A DNA stretch of 64,000 nt from Candidatus Desulforudis audaxviator MP104C (GCF_000018425.1 NC_010424.1:868001-932000); one strand, 5' to 3'. Shown: positions 1 to 9,335, counted from the first letter of the stretch. Translations and numbers: made by a program. The notes: generated from the sequence alone by a model not told the origin.

Positions 1-1
1 G

Positions 2-595
2 CGCGAAGCTCTGGAGGCGCTGCGCCAACCCCTGGAGGACGGCGCAATCACGGTGTCCCGCGTCGCCGGTTCCTGTTCCTTTCCGGCCCGCATCATGCTG
101 GTGGCGGCGATGAACCCGTGCCCCTGCGGTTTTTTCGGTGACACCCGGAAGGAGTGCGCTTGTACGCCCCACCAAATCCAGCGCTACATCGGCCGCATTT
201 CCGGGCCCCTCCTGGACCGGATGGATATCCAACTGGAAATCCCACGCCTCGAATTTCAAGAACTCACCGCGGAGACCGGGGTTGCGGAATCACCCCGGAT
301 CAGGGAAAGGGTTGAAGCGGCCCGGGAGATTCAGCGTGCCCGTTTCTCCGGCCCAGCCCGCTGCAACGCCCGGATGACAGTGCGGGAGCTCCGCCGGCAC
401 TGCCGTTTGACACGGGAAGCCAGGGAGCTGTTCGGGCAGGCGTTCCGCATGCTGGAACTGAGTGCGCGGGCCCACGACCGCATTCTCAGGGTGGCGCGCA
501 CCATCGCCGATCTGGACGGTGCGGAGACCATCGACAGCCGGCATATCGGGGAAGCTGTTCAGTACCGTTCTCTGGACCGGAAATACTGGCGCTAG
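2..595 (+). CDS. comM: ComM/YifB-type AAA+ ATPase (Mg-chelatase-like), C-terminal part
   Basis: This is the last 197 codons of a gene that enters from the left edge; the frame is open from base 2. The sequence around AAMNPCPCGFFGD and the later ISGPLLDRMDIQLEI are hallmarks of the YifB/ComM branch of magnesium-chelatase-like AAA+ proteins, which in competent bacteria act as a helicase during branch migration of transformed DNA. The C-terminal helical domain (ARAHDRILRVARTIADLDG, then the end at YRSLDRKYWR) is complete. The Walker motifs lie outside the window. In Firmicutes this gene often lies near dprA, which is not visible here. Family assignment is firm; a role in transformation in this organism is inferred. 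Confidence 0.9.
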   Translation, partial: REALEALRQPLEDGAITVSRVAGSCSFPARIMLVAAMNPCPCGFFGDTRKECACTPHQIQRYIGRISGPLLDRMDIQLEIPRLEFQELTAETGVAESPRIRERVEAAREIQRARFSGPARCNARMTVRELRRHCRLTREARELFGQAFRMLELSARAHDRILRVARTIADLDGAETIDSRHIGEAVQYRSLDRKYWR

Positions 596-725
596 GTTCT
601 TGGGTATTATTGGCGCATAGTGATTTGATAAAGTTGGCGTGCTACTGGCAGGGGCGCTTGTCGGTCACGGTGGATTTTCACAATCCGAATCGGTTTTTGC
701 ATATCCCGGAAAGGTAAGGAATAAG

Positions 726-1112
726 ATGGGGGTAAAGGTGATGGGTGAGAAGGAAGCAAGGCCGGCCCATTTTCCGGAACCGACAAGAAGGGGAGAGATC
801 ACCCTGAGACTGTCGGAATTTGAGTTCCCGCCCATGCAGGACATACTCCTGGTGGGGAAAAGAGCGCCGATCGGTCCGGAAGCCGTAAGGAGAATGGTGG
901 ATGCGCTGTCGCCGGAGCAGTATGACATCGTCCGCCTGGAGCATTCGCTGTTCGAGGCCGTGGTCGTAAAGAAATCTCTGCTCAGGCTCCTTCCCAGGGA
1001 GAGACTCTTGCCGATCATCCTGGAAGAAGGGGAGAGGGTGGCAACCGAAAACACTATTGTCAAAGTCCAGGCCAACATTGTCATTCATGTGTCCCGGGCG
1101 GTGGAGCTTTGA
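726..1112 (+). CDS. Conserved-looking 128-residue protein of unknown function
   Basis: I do not recognise this protein. The frame is open from further upstream, but the ATG at 726 has the Shine-Dalgarno GGTAAGGA about seven bases away, so I start there; an in-frame ATG at 741 is the alternative. There is no signal peptide and no membrane segment. The protein is mixed alpha/beta, with the acidic and basic residues of a soluble cytoplasmic protein. Its stop codon overlaps the ATG of the CBS-GGDEF gene by one base (TGATG), so the two are almost certainly co-translated, and it may be a partner or regulator of that cyclic-di-GMP protein. Confidence 0.65.
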   Translation: MGVKVMGEKEARPAHFPEPTRRGEITLRLSEFEFPPMQDILLVGKRAPIGPEAVRRMVDALSPEQYDIVRLEHSLFEAVVVKKSLLRLLPRERLLPIILEEGERVATENTIVKVQANIVIHVSRAVEL

Positions 1113-1975
1113 TGCGCGTGCAGGACATAATGAGTCAGTCGCTGGTGACCGTTTCGTCTGACCGGTCCGTCCGGGCAGCTATCGAGTTGATGCACCGGAT
1201 GAGAATCGGGAGTCTGCCGGTTGTGGATGACGGGTGGCTTGTCGGCATCGTAACTTCCCGGGACGTGAGAGGTGCCCACCCCAACCGGCTGGTGGCCGAT
1301 GTCATGAGGGTTGATGTAGTGACCGTTTCAGCGGAGAGTTCCCTTTGGGAAGCGAAGGAACTCTTGGAGCGACACGGTATCGAGCGCCTGGTTGTGGTGG
1401 AGCGGGATTCCCCGGTGGGCATCGTGACGAAGTCACGCCTTTATGCCGAAATCGGCAAACACGTTGACGGCCTGACAGGTCTCGAGCGGGCGGAGTTTTT
1501 GCAAAGAAAAGCGGCAGAGCTGCTCAAGCAAGACCAAGAGATCGCCGTCATTTTTCTTGACCTTGATGACTTTGGGGTTATCGATAAAGAGTATGGCCAT
1601 GTGTTCGGTGATGAAATCCTGATGCTGGTGGCGAAGACCTTGAAGGAATTGCTAGCAGACGAGGGGGAGTGCCTCTGCCGTTACGCAGGCGACGAGTTCG
1701 CGGTGGTAACCACTGCGCCCCTGGACGAGGCAAAACAGCTCGCGCTGCGCATGGTCACCGCCCTCAGGACAAAAAATTGGCCGCGAGGCGTTAAGGTGAC
1801 GGGGTCCGCCGGTGTGGCCGGTGGACGGCGACAGCTTGGGCGCCAGACAGGGAATGAAATCCACACCGTAAGCGACCTGATCAACATGGCCAGCCTTGCC
1901 TCCACAGCTGCGAAGAAAGACAAAAAACAGGTAGTCGTGGCCGGGAAGGTGGAGCTTACCGAAGAGGTCCCCTGA
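1112..1975 (+). CDS. CBS-pair protein with C-terminal GGDEF (diguanylate cyclase) domain
   Basis: This 287-residue soluble protein has two CBS motifs (about residues 1-115; MRVQDIMSQSLVTVSSD and VADVMRVDVVTVSAE start the two repeats) followed by a GGDEF domain (about 135-265). The signature is AGDEF in RYAGDEFAVV, a variant found in active cyclases, and DLDDFG supplies the first metal aspartate. The RxxD inhibitory site expected just before the signature is not seen. CBS pairs bind adenine nucleotides, so the enzyme may tune cyclic-di-GMP to energy state; this is inference. The ATG at 1112 overlaps the stop of the upstream gene and is preferred to the TTG at 1109. Confidence 0.85.
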   Translation: MRVQDIMSQSLVTVSSDRSVRAAIELMHRMRIGSLPVVDDGWLVGIVTSRDVRGAHPNRLVADVMRVDVVTVSAESSLWEAKELLERHGIERLVVVERDSPVGIVTKSRLYAEIGKHVDGLTGLERAEFLQRKAAELLKQDQEIAVIFLDLDDFGVIDKEYGHVFGDEILMLVAKTLKELLADEGECLCRYAGDEFAVVTTAPLDEAKQLALRMVTALRTKNWPRGVKVTGSAGVAGGRRQLGRQTGNEIHTVSDLINMASLASTAAKKDKKQVVVAGKVELTEEVP

Positions 1976-2230
1976 GACTGCACGAGAGCCGGTTTTGCTC
2001 CGGACATGAGATCACCGTGTCTTGTTCTGCGTCAGTCCGCTGTTGTCTGACACCCGATGCTACCGTTAGCCCTAGTCTTGGATGGACCCAGCACGAGAAC
2101 GGAGATATGACGAAAGACTACATTCTCCTTAAGGCGGGACGGGCGGGGTTTTGCCCAGACTGAATAGCAGTGGTTTTGACGTTGGTCGGCACGCCCGGTG
2201 AGCACTCCGGCGGGTAGGCAATCCGTCGCT

Positions 2231-4498
2231 TTAACCCCTTCCTCTTCCAGTATTCCTCTCAACTCTCGGCGCGACCGACCTTGCTCCCGTGTGAGGCAGA
2301 CAACCCTGTTTCTGTGGTTTGATTGCCACGCTACCCGCCTTTTCTCGGTTGATCTTTCGCAGCACACTCAAGAATTTCTTGACCAGTACGGGGTCAAACT
2401 GGGTGCCGGCACACCTTATAAGTTCTTCGATTGCTTCTTTCTTGGACATGGCCTTGCGATAGGGCCGGTCGTTAGTCATAGTGTCGTAAGCATCGGTAAT
2501 GGCCAGGATCCGGCAGGCCAGAGGGATCTCTTCCTCTTTGAGGCCGAGAGGGTAACCCTGTCCGTTCCACCACTCGTGGTGTTTGAGAATCCAGTCGGCA
2601 ATAGGGGCAAGGTCAGGTGAAGATACCGCAATGCGGTGGCCGATCTCGCAGTGGCGACGCATTTCTGCGAACTCCTCCGCATCCAGGGGGCCCTCCTTAT
2701 GAAGGATACGGTCGGGGATGCCCACCTTGCCGATATCGTGGAACTGGGCCAGCAGGCGCAGATCGGTCTGGGTTTTCTCTGGTAAACCCAGAGACTTGGC
2801 CAGCATCGTCACCAGTTGCTGCAGGCGGTCGCAGTGTCCCTCCGTCATAAAGTCCCGCGCCTCAAGCGCCTTCTTCAGTGTTTCAACGATGGCGCTGCGG
2901 GCGCTTTGGCTACGGTGCAGCTTTTCGCGGTACATTTCATTGTCCGCTTTCCGGAACAGGTCACGCATGTCGAAGGGCGGAGTGCTGCTGACTGCAAATC
3001 CCACGGACAGACTCAGCGGGAGGTCGGAATGCGACTCGTTATAAAGGTCTATAGCGGAAACAATTTTCCGGCGAGCCTTTTCAACGATCGATTCGGTCAC
3101 GTTTGGAAGTAACACGGCAAACTCATCACCGCCGATTCTTGACAATACGTCGTTTCCGCGGAAGCAACCTTTAAGTACCTCTGCGACCGCCCTAAGCAAG
3201 CGGTCGCCGGAGGCGTGACCGAGCGTATCGTTGACCAGCTTCAGGCCATCGACGTCGCATAGAATCAACCCTACCGACTTATAGCGGGAACGTTCGATAC
3301 GGTGCATTTCCTCTTCAAAATACGACCGGTTGTACAGACCGGTAAGGGAGTCATGGATGCTTAAGTGGCGCAGGCGCTCTTCGACCTGCTTGCGTTCAGT
3401 TATGTTGCGTATCACGGCGATTACCTGGTCATCCAACAGGGGGAGATACCTTCCTTCAAAAAACTGCTGTCGGCCGTTAAACGATAATGAATACTCTACA
3501 CTGACCGGGGATTTTGTCTGGAGTACGCACTTGATCGCTGTATGTGCTTGGCGGCCGATGTCCGGGGGGAAGACCTCCTGTACTTTTCGCCCCAGGAAGG
3601 GGTCGACGGGCACGAAAAGACCCGATTCTACCCCCGCTTGACAGTCGAGCAGGGTGCCTTCCGAGTCGAACCGAAAGTACAGATCGGGCAAGGCTTTGAA
3701 AACCGCTTCCAGCTCCAAGCTTTTTTGAAGCAAAAGCCTTTCTCCACGCTTGCGGTTAGTGATGTCCACGGCCATGCAAAAAACTTCGGTAATTCCGTTA
3801 AAACCGGTAACGGGGATCAAGGTCATCAATAACCAGCATTCCCTGTCCCCCTGTTTTAGAAGCAGCTCCAGAGGCGGTGTGGGTTGACCTGTCTCCCATA
3901 CGTTGGCCAATGCGTTGTCAAGCAGGGCAGCCGGCTGGATTGTCTGCAGCAGGGTTTCTGCATTGGGGACATCATCTTCACGCACGATACCAAAGATTCT
4001 CTCCGCTTCCCGGTTCCATTGCGTGAGCCCGCCTTGCTGATCGAACCCGAATACGGCGACCATCGGGCTGTTCTCGATTACCAGCTTGAAGCACTCGTGG
4101 GCCCTGCGCACCTCTTCTTGCGTGTGGTGCAGTTCAATCATTTCGACGAGGCGGCTGCTCAGGATATGCAGCAGCCTGACTTCTTTGGCGGTAAAGCCGC
4201 CCTTCTTTTCCAGGTAGAGAATGCAGGAACATCTGTCTTTGGATACTTCTCGCACAAATGCTTCCGAAGAAGACTGGTTTTCTCTCACGTAATCCTCGGC
4301 AACGATGGGGGAAAGGTGGGAAAAACCCCACGTGAAGCTCCCGCGGCTGACTCCCTTCAGAACGAGGACTATCCGTCGCACATCGAAAATGCGGCTGGAC
4401 TTCTCAACCAGTCCCGCAAACAGTTGTTCCAGGGAACCGGAGAAGTCAAAGGATGCAATTTCATAAAGAACAGATAGCTCGGCAGTCCTGTCGGTCAC
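2231..4498 (-). CDS. GAF-PAS-PAS-GGDEF-HD-GYP cyclic-di-GMP turnover protein
   Basis: A 755-residue cytoplasmic signalling protein. Order of domains: GAF-like (about 10-125), two PAS domains (about 130-250 and 260-370), GGDEF (about 375-535, intact RIGGDEF near residue 455, preceded by DSLTGLYNR) and HD-GYP (about 540-705, with HDIGK near 585, HHEWWNGQGYP near 640). All motif residues for both synthesis and hydrolysis of cyclic-di-GMP are present, so it may be bifunctional or use one domain as a sensor. No membrane segment is seen; the GAF and PAS modules probably bind small ligands. Its ATG overlaps the end of the FIST gene by four bases, which implies translational coupling. Confidence 0.92.
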   Translation of the reverse strand: MTDRTAELSVLYEIASFDFSGSLEQLFAGLVEKSSRIFDVRRIVLVLKGVSRGSFTWGFSHLSPIVAEDYVRENQSSSEAFVREVSKDRCSCILYLEKKGGFTAKEVRLLHILSSRLVEMIELHHTQEEVRRAHECFKLVIENSPMVAVFGFDQQGGLTQWNREAERIFGIVREDDVPNAETLLQTIQPAALLDNALANVWETGQPTPPLELLLKQGDRECWLLMTLIPVTGFNGITEVFCMAVDITNRKRGERLLLQKSLELEAVFKALPDLYFRFDSEGTLLDCQAGVESGLFVPVDPFLGRKVQEVFPPDIGRQAHTAIKCVLQTKSPVSVEYSLSFNGRQQFFEGRYLPLLDDQVIAVIRNITERKQVEERLRHLSIHDSLTGLYNRSYFEEEMHRIERSRYKSVGLILCDVDGLKLVNDTLGHASGDRLLRAVAEVLKGCFRGNDVLSRIGGDEFAVLLPNVTESIVEKARRKIVSAIDLYNESHSDLPLSLSVGFAVSSTPPFDMRDLFRKADNEMYREKLHRSQSARSAIVETLKKALEARDFMTEGHCDRLQQLVTMLAKSLGLPEKTQTDLRLLAQFHDIGKVGIPDRILHKEGPLDAEEFAEMRRHCEIGHRIAVSSPDLAPIADWILKHHEWWNGQGYPLGLKEEEIPLACRILAITDAYDTMTNDRPYRKAMSKKEAIEELIRCAGTQFDPVLVKKFLSVLRKINREKAGSVAIKPQKQGCLPHTGARSVAPRVERNTGRGRG

Positions 4499-5634
4499 CG
4501 GGGCTGACCCCCGATTGCTACCACCATCGTTTTGTTGTGGAAAAGCGGTACGTCAGTGTAGGTGCCTACCTCGCCGAACGTCAGGATGCCGGCCATCGGC
4601 ACCGAGGGTCCAAGGGCTTCCCTCCCGATACCCACATCGTCTACCTCGTTTCTCACCAGTAGGAAACGCGAGACGCAATTAAAGAGCAGAGCGAACTTGG
4701 GCTCCCCTACCGCACTCAGGGCCGCCCGAAACACGTCTCGCGCTGCTCCGGCGAGGTTTTCCTTTCGGCCTTCCATAAGATAGGCCACGGCTTTGGACGG
4801 CACTTCGGTGACGAGTTCCAGGGTGCCGTTGGGGAAAGCACGAATCGGGTCGCGGACAATAAAACGGCCCACGGCATCAACTATCCCCAAGGGGTGGCGC
4901 ATGCCGTACTCGGGGAACCTGGATAGTTCGATTCCGCCCAGTCTCTCAGAATAGACGGAAAACGCGGGGCGCTCGTCGAGTTCGTGGATGAACTTGTCTT
5001 CGGCCTTGGTGATGACCAACGGTGACCCTACGGGTTCCCAGCCGTGCCCGACACCGGTACCGACAGTCACGCCCGTAACCAGCGCCGCCGCCACCGAGCC
5101 GCTGGACACGCCGCTTTCAGTAAACTGGTAGGTCTTCAGAAAACGCAAGTTATCTCCTGTGCCCCCACCCACGTATTGGAAGTCCGGGCCCATGACTTCG
5201 TACAGCCCGCGGAGCATCAGGGCGATATTTCCGGCTAAACCGTCGGGGAAGACGAAGACCGTTCCGCCGGTTGCCGCTTTCGCCGCCAGGAGATTTTGTC
5301 CAAGGCTCCTCCCCGTTTTTCCGGGTGCCTCGGGCTGGAAACCCTCGGTGGCGGTGACGGCTTCTATGCCGGAACCGGAAAGGACCATAACGTTGACGCC
5401 GTCCTCAAATATCCCATCGGATGTGATAATCCCGGCACTTGATGCCCCAATCACCCGGGAGTTGCCCACCTCGGACAGGACAGAGTCCAGGACTTGTTCC
5501 TGGTCGTAACCCTCGGTGGTGAAGACAAAGGTGACTACCGGTTGCGCGCCGATTTCTTTCAAGGCTTGGGCCGCAGCCTGTCTACCAGCCTCCCTTGAAT
5601 GCAAGATGCGACTGTATCCTGTGCCGACCTTCAT
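4495..5634 (-). CDS. FIST-domain sensor protein
   Basis: 379 residues carrying FIST_N (about 25-205) and FIST_C (about 220-355). FIST proteins are ligand-sensing modules, proposed to bind amino acids or other small molecules, and are commonly linked to signalling enzymes. Typical FIST_N features seen are VIGASSAGIITSDG and the glycine-rich YVGGGTGDN. There is no signal peptide or membrane helix, so it should act in the cytoplasm. The ATG at 5634 has AAGGGG about nine bases upstream. Its stop overlaps the start of the GGDEF/HD-GYP gene, so sensor and effector are split into two coupled genes here. Confidence 0.88.
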   Translation of the reverse strand: MKVGTGYSRILHSREAGRQAAAQALKEIGAQPVVTFVFTTEGYDQEQVLDSVLSEVGNSRVIGASSAGIITSDGIFEDGVNVMVLSGSGIEAVTATEGFQPEAPGKTGRSLGQNLLAAKAATGGTVFVFPDGLAGNIALMLRGLYEVMGPDFQYVGGGTGDNLRFLKTYQFTESGVSSGSVAAALVTGVTVGTGVGHGWEPVGSPLVITKAEDKFIHELDERPAFSVYSERLGGIELSRFPEYGMRHPLGIVDAVGRFIVRDPIRAFPNGTLELVTEVPSKAVAYLMEGRKENLAGAARDVFRAALSAVGEPKFALLFNCVSRFLLVRNEVDDVGIGREALGPSVPMAGILTFGEVGTYTDVPLFHNKTMVVAIGGQPR

Positions 5635-6069
5635 AATGCTTAACCCCTTCCATACATTGCATTTCTACCACCCCGAAAGATGAGCGACGAAGACCGGGGG
5701 TGGGGTTTGAAAAGTCACAAGGGTGGCGGGTAGAAAATTCAGGAAAAAACGGCGGCGGTCGTTGACAAAAATACTCCCTTATAACTTTTGTGTTTCGCTT
5801 TAGTCCCCTGTCTATCCTGCAAATCTGGAAGATATCGAAGAAAAAGAGTTGTAGCCGGTATGCCGCCGGTAGATTCCTTGCAGTCCCTTGGCTACTTTCA
5901 TTCACATCCAGGAATAAGCCTTCTCCAGATTGACTAATACAGAAGGACATCCGGAGGGATCGCAGAATCTTACATTGTTGGTTGGTGCCGGGGAGCCGAC
6001 TGAAGGCACTGTGGAAACGCAAATCGTAGCGCCAAGGATATTCTTTTTGGGTTGAGGAGGCGGGGCTTT
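5635..6069. other. Divergent intergenic region, no gene seen
   Basis: This 435-base gap separates the FIST operon (minus) from the HAD phosphatase (plus) and must hold both promoters. Bases 5668-5674 (CCACCCC) and 5697-5703 (GGGGTGG) form a 7-bp inverted repeat in the presumed 5' leader of the FIST mRNA. I found no convincing sigma-70 promoter with correct spacing, no tRNA and no known riboswitch. The open frames here have no ribosome site or protein-like sequence. Confidence 0.5.
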
Positions 6070-6747
6070 TTGCCCAAGGGGCGAATCAGACCATCACGAC
6101 CGTTAAAGGCCATCGTCTTCGATCTCGACGGCACACTCACTCCGGTGGGCAGTGTGTGGCAGCACATCCACGAGCGCCTGGGCACCTGGGAAGAGGGCGG
6201 CCTGGTGTCCCTGGGGGCTTTTTTGACCGGCCGGATCAGCTACCTGGAATTCGCCATCCGGGATGCGGCCTTGTGGAAGGGTGTCCGGCGGGAGCGGCTT
6301 GAGGAAATCGTTAATGAGATTCCCCTGCGCCGGGGAGCCCGGGAGACTATCGGGGCGTTGAGGCGGGAGGGGTACCGTTTGGCCCTGCTGTCGTCCGGGC
6401 TGGACGTGCTGGCCCACCGGGTGGCGGAGAAGCTGGGATTCGAAGTGTGTATCAGCAACCGTCTCGGTTTTACCAATGGGGTGTTGGACGGACGAGTCTC
6501 GATCTACGTGACGTGGGACGGGAAACCACGGCACATCCCCGGAATCTGCAGGCTGTTCGGGGTGGAACCCTCGGAGACGGCCGCCATCGGAGACAGTGCC
6601 GGCGACGCCTTCTTGTTTCCGGAAGTAGGTTTGGGCGTCGCCTTCAACGCCGATCCCAAAGTGGCGGTGCAGGCGGATATTGCGGTTGAGGACGATGACC
6701 TGCGGGCGTTGCTGCCCCTCTTTACCCCACGCGAGGCGGGGGACTGA
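6070..6747 (+). CDS. HAD-superfamily phosphatase (PSP/Gph-like)
   Basis: 225 residues with the HAD motifs in order: motif I DLDGTLTP close to the N-terminus, motif II serine in ALLSSGLD, a lysine near GKPRHIPG, and motif IV GDSAGDAF. The cap is a short helical C1 insert (LGTWEEGGLVSLGAF and following), as in phosphoserine phosphatase-like enzymes, so a small phospho-metabolite is the likely substrate; which one cannot be told. I choose TTG at 6070 because AGGAGG at 6055-6060 is nine bases away. The longer frame from 6052 would put its start inside that ribosome site. Confidence 0.85.
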   Translation: MPKGRIRPSRPLKAIVFDLDGTLTPVGSVWQHIHERLGTWEEGGLVSLGAFLTGRISYLEFAIRDAALWKGVRRERLEEIVNEIPLRRGARETIGALRREGYRLALLSSGLDVLAHRVAEKLGFEVCISNRLGFTNGVLDGRVSIYVTWDGKPRHIPGICRLFGVEPSETAAIGDSAGDAFLFPEVGLGVAFNADPKVAVQADIAVEDDDLRALLPLFTPREAGD

Positions 6748-6893
6748 GGGTTTCCACCCATCCCCGGGGCCTGACCCGTGGGGCCGCGGCAAGGACAAGG
6801 GTGCAGTGGCATCAGGCCGCCCCGCCACCGGTTTACGGTGATTAATTCTGAAGCCTCATCTTGGGGCTTTGTAACACAAAGGGGTGTTAGCTC

Positions 6894-7295
6894 ATGAGCC
6901 TTTTCACCTTTGAGCTGCGCAGCAGCCAGCGCGAGGAACTCATCGACGTCACCGAACGGGTGTGGGCCGCCGTAAGCCGGAGCGGGGTCACCGATGGCCT
7001 GTGTTGTCTCTGGGTCCCGCACACCACAGCCGCCGTTTGTGTCAATGAAGCCGCCGATCCCTCGGTGGCCCGGGACATTCTGGATTATCTCCGGCAGGCG
7101 GTGCCCCAACGGGGAGACTACCGTCACCTGGAGGGCAATTCGGACGCCCACATCAAGTCCACTCTGGTCGGCGCGGCGGAAACCATTCCGGTACAGGCCG
7201 GGAAACTGGTGCTAGGCACCTGGCAGGGCATCTTCTTTTGCGAGTTTGACGGGCCGCGCACCCGGCGGCTGCACGTGAAAGTGACCGCCGGATAA
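6894..7295 (+). CDS. YjbQ / UPF0047 family protein (first copy)
   Basis: A 133-residue single-domain protein of the YjbQ (UPF0047) family, described in databases as secondary thiamine-phosphate synthase or simply unknown. Conserved motifs are visible: PHTTAAVCVNEAADP, the DAHIKSTLVG block and GTWQGIFFCEFDGPR near the end. The conserved histidines could bind metal. The ATG at 6894 follows a purine-rich stretch (AAAGGGGTG) about nine bases upstream. A second paralogue lies at 9875, about 2.6 kb away. Thiamine-phosphate synthase activity in the family is weak and the true role is unsettled. Confidence 0.88.
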   Translation: MSLFTFELRSSQREELIDVTERVWAAVSRSGVTDGLCCLWVPHTTAAVCVNEAADPSVARDILDYLRQAVPQRGDYRHLEGNSDAHIKSTLVGAAETIPVQAGKLVLGTWQGIFFCEFDGPRTRRLHVKVTAG

Positions 7296-7378
7296 CCGGC
7301 GTGTTAGCCACCGGGCTACATAGAACGGACTTCCGGTGCGCATAATGAAGTGCACACAATTTGGAGGTGGTGAGAAAT

Positions 7379-7636
7379 GTGGCCCAGGGCATTTTTGTGG
7401 TCGGGATTCTCGTTGATGACCGGGCGAACCACGGGCCGGAGGTGCAAAGCGTCCTGACCCGGTTTGGTTCCACAATTCTAAGTCGTAACGGGATTCCCGA
7501 CCCGACTAGGTCCCGGGGCATCATCACGGTGACCATGCAGTCCGAACGGGAGGACAGTGAGAAACTCGCGGCCGAACTGCAGGGGATCGAAGGCGTCCGC
7601 GCCCGGGTGATCCACCTCGGCGATGCCCTGAACTGA
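7379..7636 (+). CDS. TM1266-type putative iron-only hydrogenase system regulator
   Basis: 85 residues with an ACT-like ferredoxin fold: GIFVVGILVDDRANHGPEV, then a central IPDPTRSRGIITVTM and the end LQGIEGVRARVIHL. This matches the small TM1266 family, often called putative iron-only hydrogenase system regulator because it lies near the HydE/F/G maturases elsewhere. No hydrogenase gene is in this window, so the link is by family only. The GTG at 7379 is nine bases after GGAGGTG (7363-7369). A longer frame from the TTG at 7361 would overlap that ribosome site and is rejected. Confidence 0.7.
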   Translation: MAQGIFVVGILVDDRANHGPEVQSVLTRFGSTILSRNGIPDPTRSRGIITVTMQSEREDSEKLAAELQGIEGVRARVIHLGDALN

Positions 7637-7645
7637 GGCGTGACG

Positions 7646-8215
7646 TCAGGGGGCAAAGCGGTTGATGACCAGCGGGGTGATGTACACCTCCACCACCGCG
7701 GCGGCGGCCAGCAGGGGTGTGACTACCCGCAACAGGAAGTCCAGGCGCCGGCCGAATCCGGGAGTCACCCCGCCCTTGAGCTGCTGAGCGGCGATGGCCA
7801 GAGCCAAACCGGCCGCGAGAAAGAGGGCGGGGAGTTCGATGACCCCGTGGGGGGCGATCCCGGCCACGAAAGCCGCGGGCGGCAGTCCGGCCTCGACAAA
7901 GTACCGGGCCAGTAACCCGACCAAAAGACCATTCACGACCAGGATGAACATGGCTGGCAGGGCGCAGGCTACGTGCCCGACGAACACGAGAATGGCGGTC
8001 ACCGACAGGTTCTTCAGGAAAATGAAAGCAGACAAGGCAAGGTGCCCTATTTCAGGGTTAAGCCCCATGGTCTTCTCGGCCGTCGTGACCAGGTTTTCCA
8101 GTGACGGCACCAGCAGTGGGGCGATTACCCGGGAAAACACCCAGCCGGCAATCGTTCCCGCCGTAAAGATTATCACCGCCGCGAGGAATCCGGTTCCAAG
8201 ATGAAGACGAGCCAT
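7646..8215 (-). CDS. SpoIIM-like (DUF95) integral membrane protein
   Basis: 189 residues, with about five hydrophobic segments and the signature [16 protein letters not shown] of the SpoIIM / DUF95 family. SpoIIM of Bacillus is part of the SpoIID-SpoIIM-SpoIIP engulfment machine; other DUF95 members have no known role. The gene stands alone between plus-strand genes and is not next to other sporulation genes, so it may be the sporulation protein or a vegetative paralogue. It converges on the TM1266-type gene with only nine bases between stops. Confidence 0.8.
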   Translation of the reverse strand: MARLHLGTGFLAAVIIFTAGTIAGWVFSRVIAPLLVPSLENLVTTAEKTMGLNPEIGHLALSAFIFLKNLSVTAILVFVGHVACALPAMFILVVNGLLVGLLARYFVEAGLPPAAFVAGIAPHGVIELPALFLAAGLALAIAAQQLKGGVTPGFGRRLDFLLRVVTPLLAAAAVVEVYITPLVINRFAP

Positions 8216-8328
8216 TCCTTGCTCACCTCTTAAGTTCCATCGGGGGCTTTAGAGGTTACATTATTCAGGGAAGGGCCGAATACCTGCCCGGCAGAAGGGG
8301 AAAATTAGTCGGTAGGAGGCATCTTTCA

Positions 8329-9129
8329 TTGGACGAAGGCACTTTGTATCTTCCGTCACGCTCCAAAATGGACCCCACCTTCGACGACTCGGACCCGGCA
8401 GAGGCTCCCGGCGACATCACCACCGAAAGGGAGCACCGGCGCCGGGCCCGGACGCTTCGCGAATTCGGCACGACCACAATTCCGGCCGTAAAGAGCAACA
8501 TCCACACTTTAATCATCGTCGGCCAGATTGAGGGCCACATGGTGTTGCCCAACCAGAACAAGACCACCAAGTACGAGCACATCCTCCCGCAGTTGGTGGC
8601 CCTTGAGCAGCACCCGGACATCGAGGGTATCCTGGTGATTCTGAATACGGTGGGCGGAGATGTTGAGGCCGGACTGGCCATCGCCGAGATGCTCAGTTCC
8701 ATTTCCAAACCCACGGTTTCGCTGGTGCTGGGCGGCGGGCACAGCATCGGTGTCCCGATCGCGGTGTGCACTTCGTATTCTTACATAGCCGAAACGGCCA
8801 GCATGACCATCCATCCCATCCGCATCACCGGACAGATCCTGACCGTGCCCCAGACCTTCGAGTATCTTGAAAAAATGCAGGACCGCGTGGTGCGGTTCGT
8901 GGTCAAACATTCTCGGATCACCGAAGAGCGCTTCCGCGAACTCATGTTCCGGACCGGTGAGTTGGCCCGCGACATCGGCACGGTGCTCATCGGCAAAGAG
9001 GCCGTGGACTGCGGGCTGATCGACGAGGTGGGGGGCATCGGGGCGTCGATGCGCAAGCTGAATGAGCTGGTTGAACAGGCACGAATCGGCAAAGCGCAGG
9101 GACCCCAAAAGGGAGGGCCGCTCCAGTGA
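8329..9129 (+). CDS. tepA: TepA/YmfB-type ClpP-like serine protease
   Basis: 266 residues of the ClpP/crotonase fold, TepA branch. The active-site serine lies in [12 protein letters not shown] and the conserved histidine in [23 protein letters not shown] is the oxyanion-loop region. TepA of Bacillus was first linked to translocation of secreted proteins and later to degradation of spore proteins at germination. The N-terminal 50 residues are charged and probably flexible. The TTG at 8329 follows GTAGGAGGC (8312-8320). The next gene, ylzJ, overlaps it by four bases, and ftsK lies further on, as in Bacillus (ymfB-ylzJ-ftsK). Confidence 0.9.
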   Translation: MDEGTLYLPSRSKMDPTFDDSDPAEAPGDITTEREHRRRARTLREFGTTTIPAVKSNIHTLIIVGQIEGHMVLPNQNKTTKYEHILPQLVALEQHPDIEGILVILNTVGGDVEAGLAIAEMLSSISKPTVSLVLGGGHSIGVPIAVCTSYSYIAETASMTIHPIRITGQILTVPQTFEYLEKMQDRVVRFVVKHSRITEERFRELMFRTGELARDIGTVLIGKEAVDCGLIDEVGGIGASMRKLNELVEQARIGKAQGPQKGGPLQ

Positions 9130-9335
9130 TTCTGTACACCGTCCTGGACATTGAAAGCGTACTGGGTGAGCCGGCCGGTGCGGAGGGGGTGCTGGAAAAT
9201 GCCGTGGTGGACGGCGTTCCGGTATTGGTGCGGCGCTCGAAGGCCGGGAACGTGTTCCTCGAGCGGGTGTTGAGCACGGACCCGTACGATTTCCTGCGGC
9301 CGGAACTCACCCCCGGCAGTACATTGTACCTGTAA
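9126..9335 (+). CDS. ylzJ: YlzJ-like small protein
   Basis: A 69-residue protein matching the YlzJ family: it begins [14 protein letters not shown] and ends STLYL, with the conserved central GVPVLVRR block. Its GTG overlaps the tepA stop (GTGA), so the two are translationally coupled. Function is unknown anywhere; the family is confined to spore-forming Firmicutes and is found next to tepA, as here. Confidence 0.8.
   Translation: MILYTVLDIESVLGEPAGAEGVLENAVVDGVPVLVRRSKAGNVFLERVLSTDPYDFLRPELTPGSTLYL

Noticed and set aside
2040-2060. Partial match to the dispersed palindrome (TGTCTGACACC)
   Set aside because: Only the 11-base core is present and the A5/T5 flanks and the second arm are missing; chance is likely.
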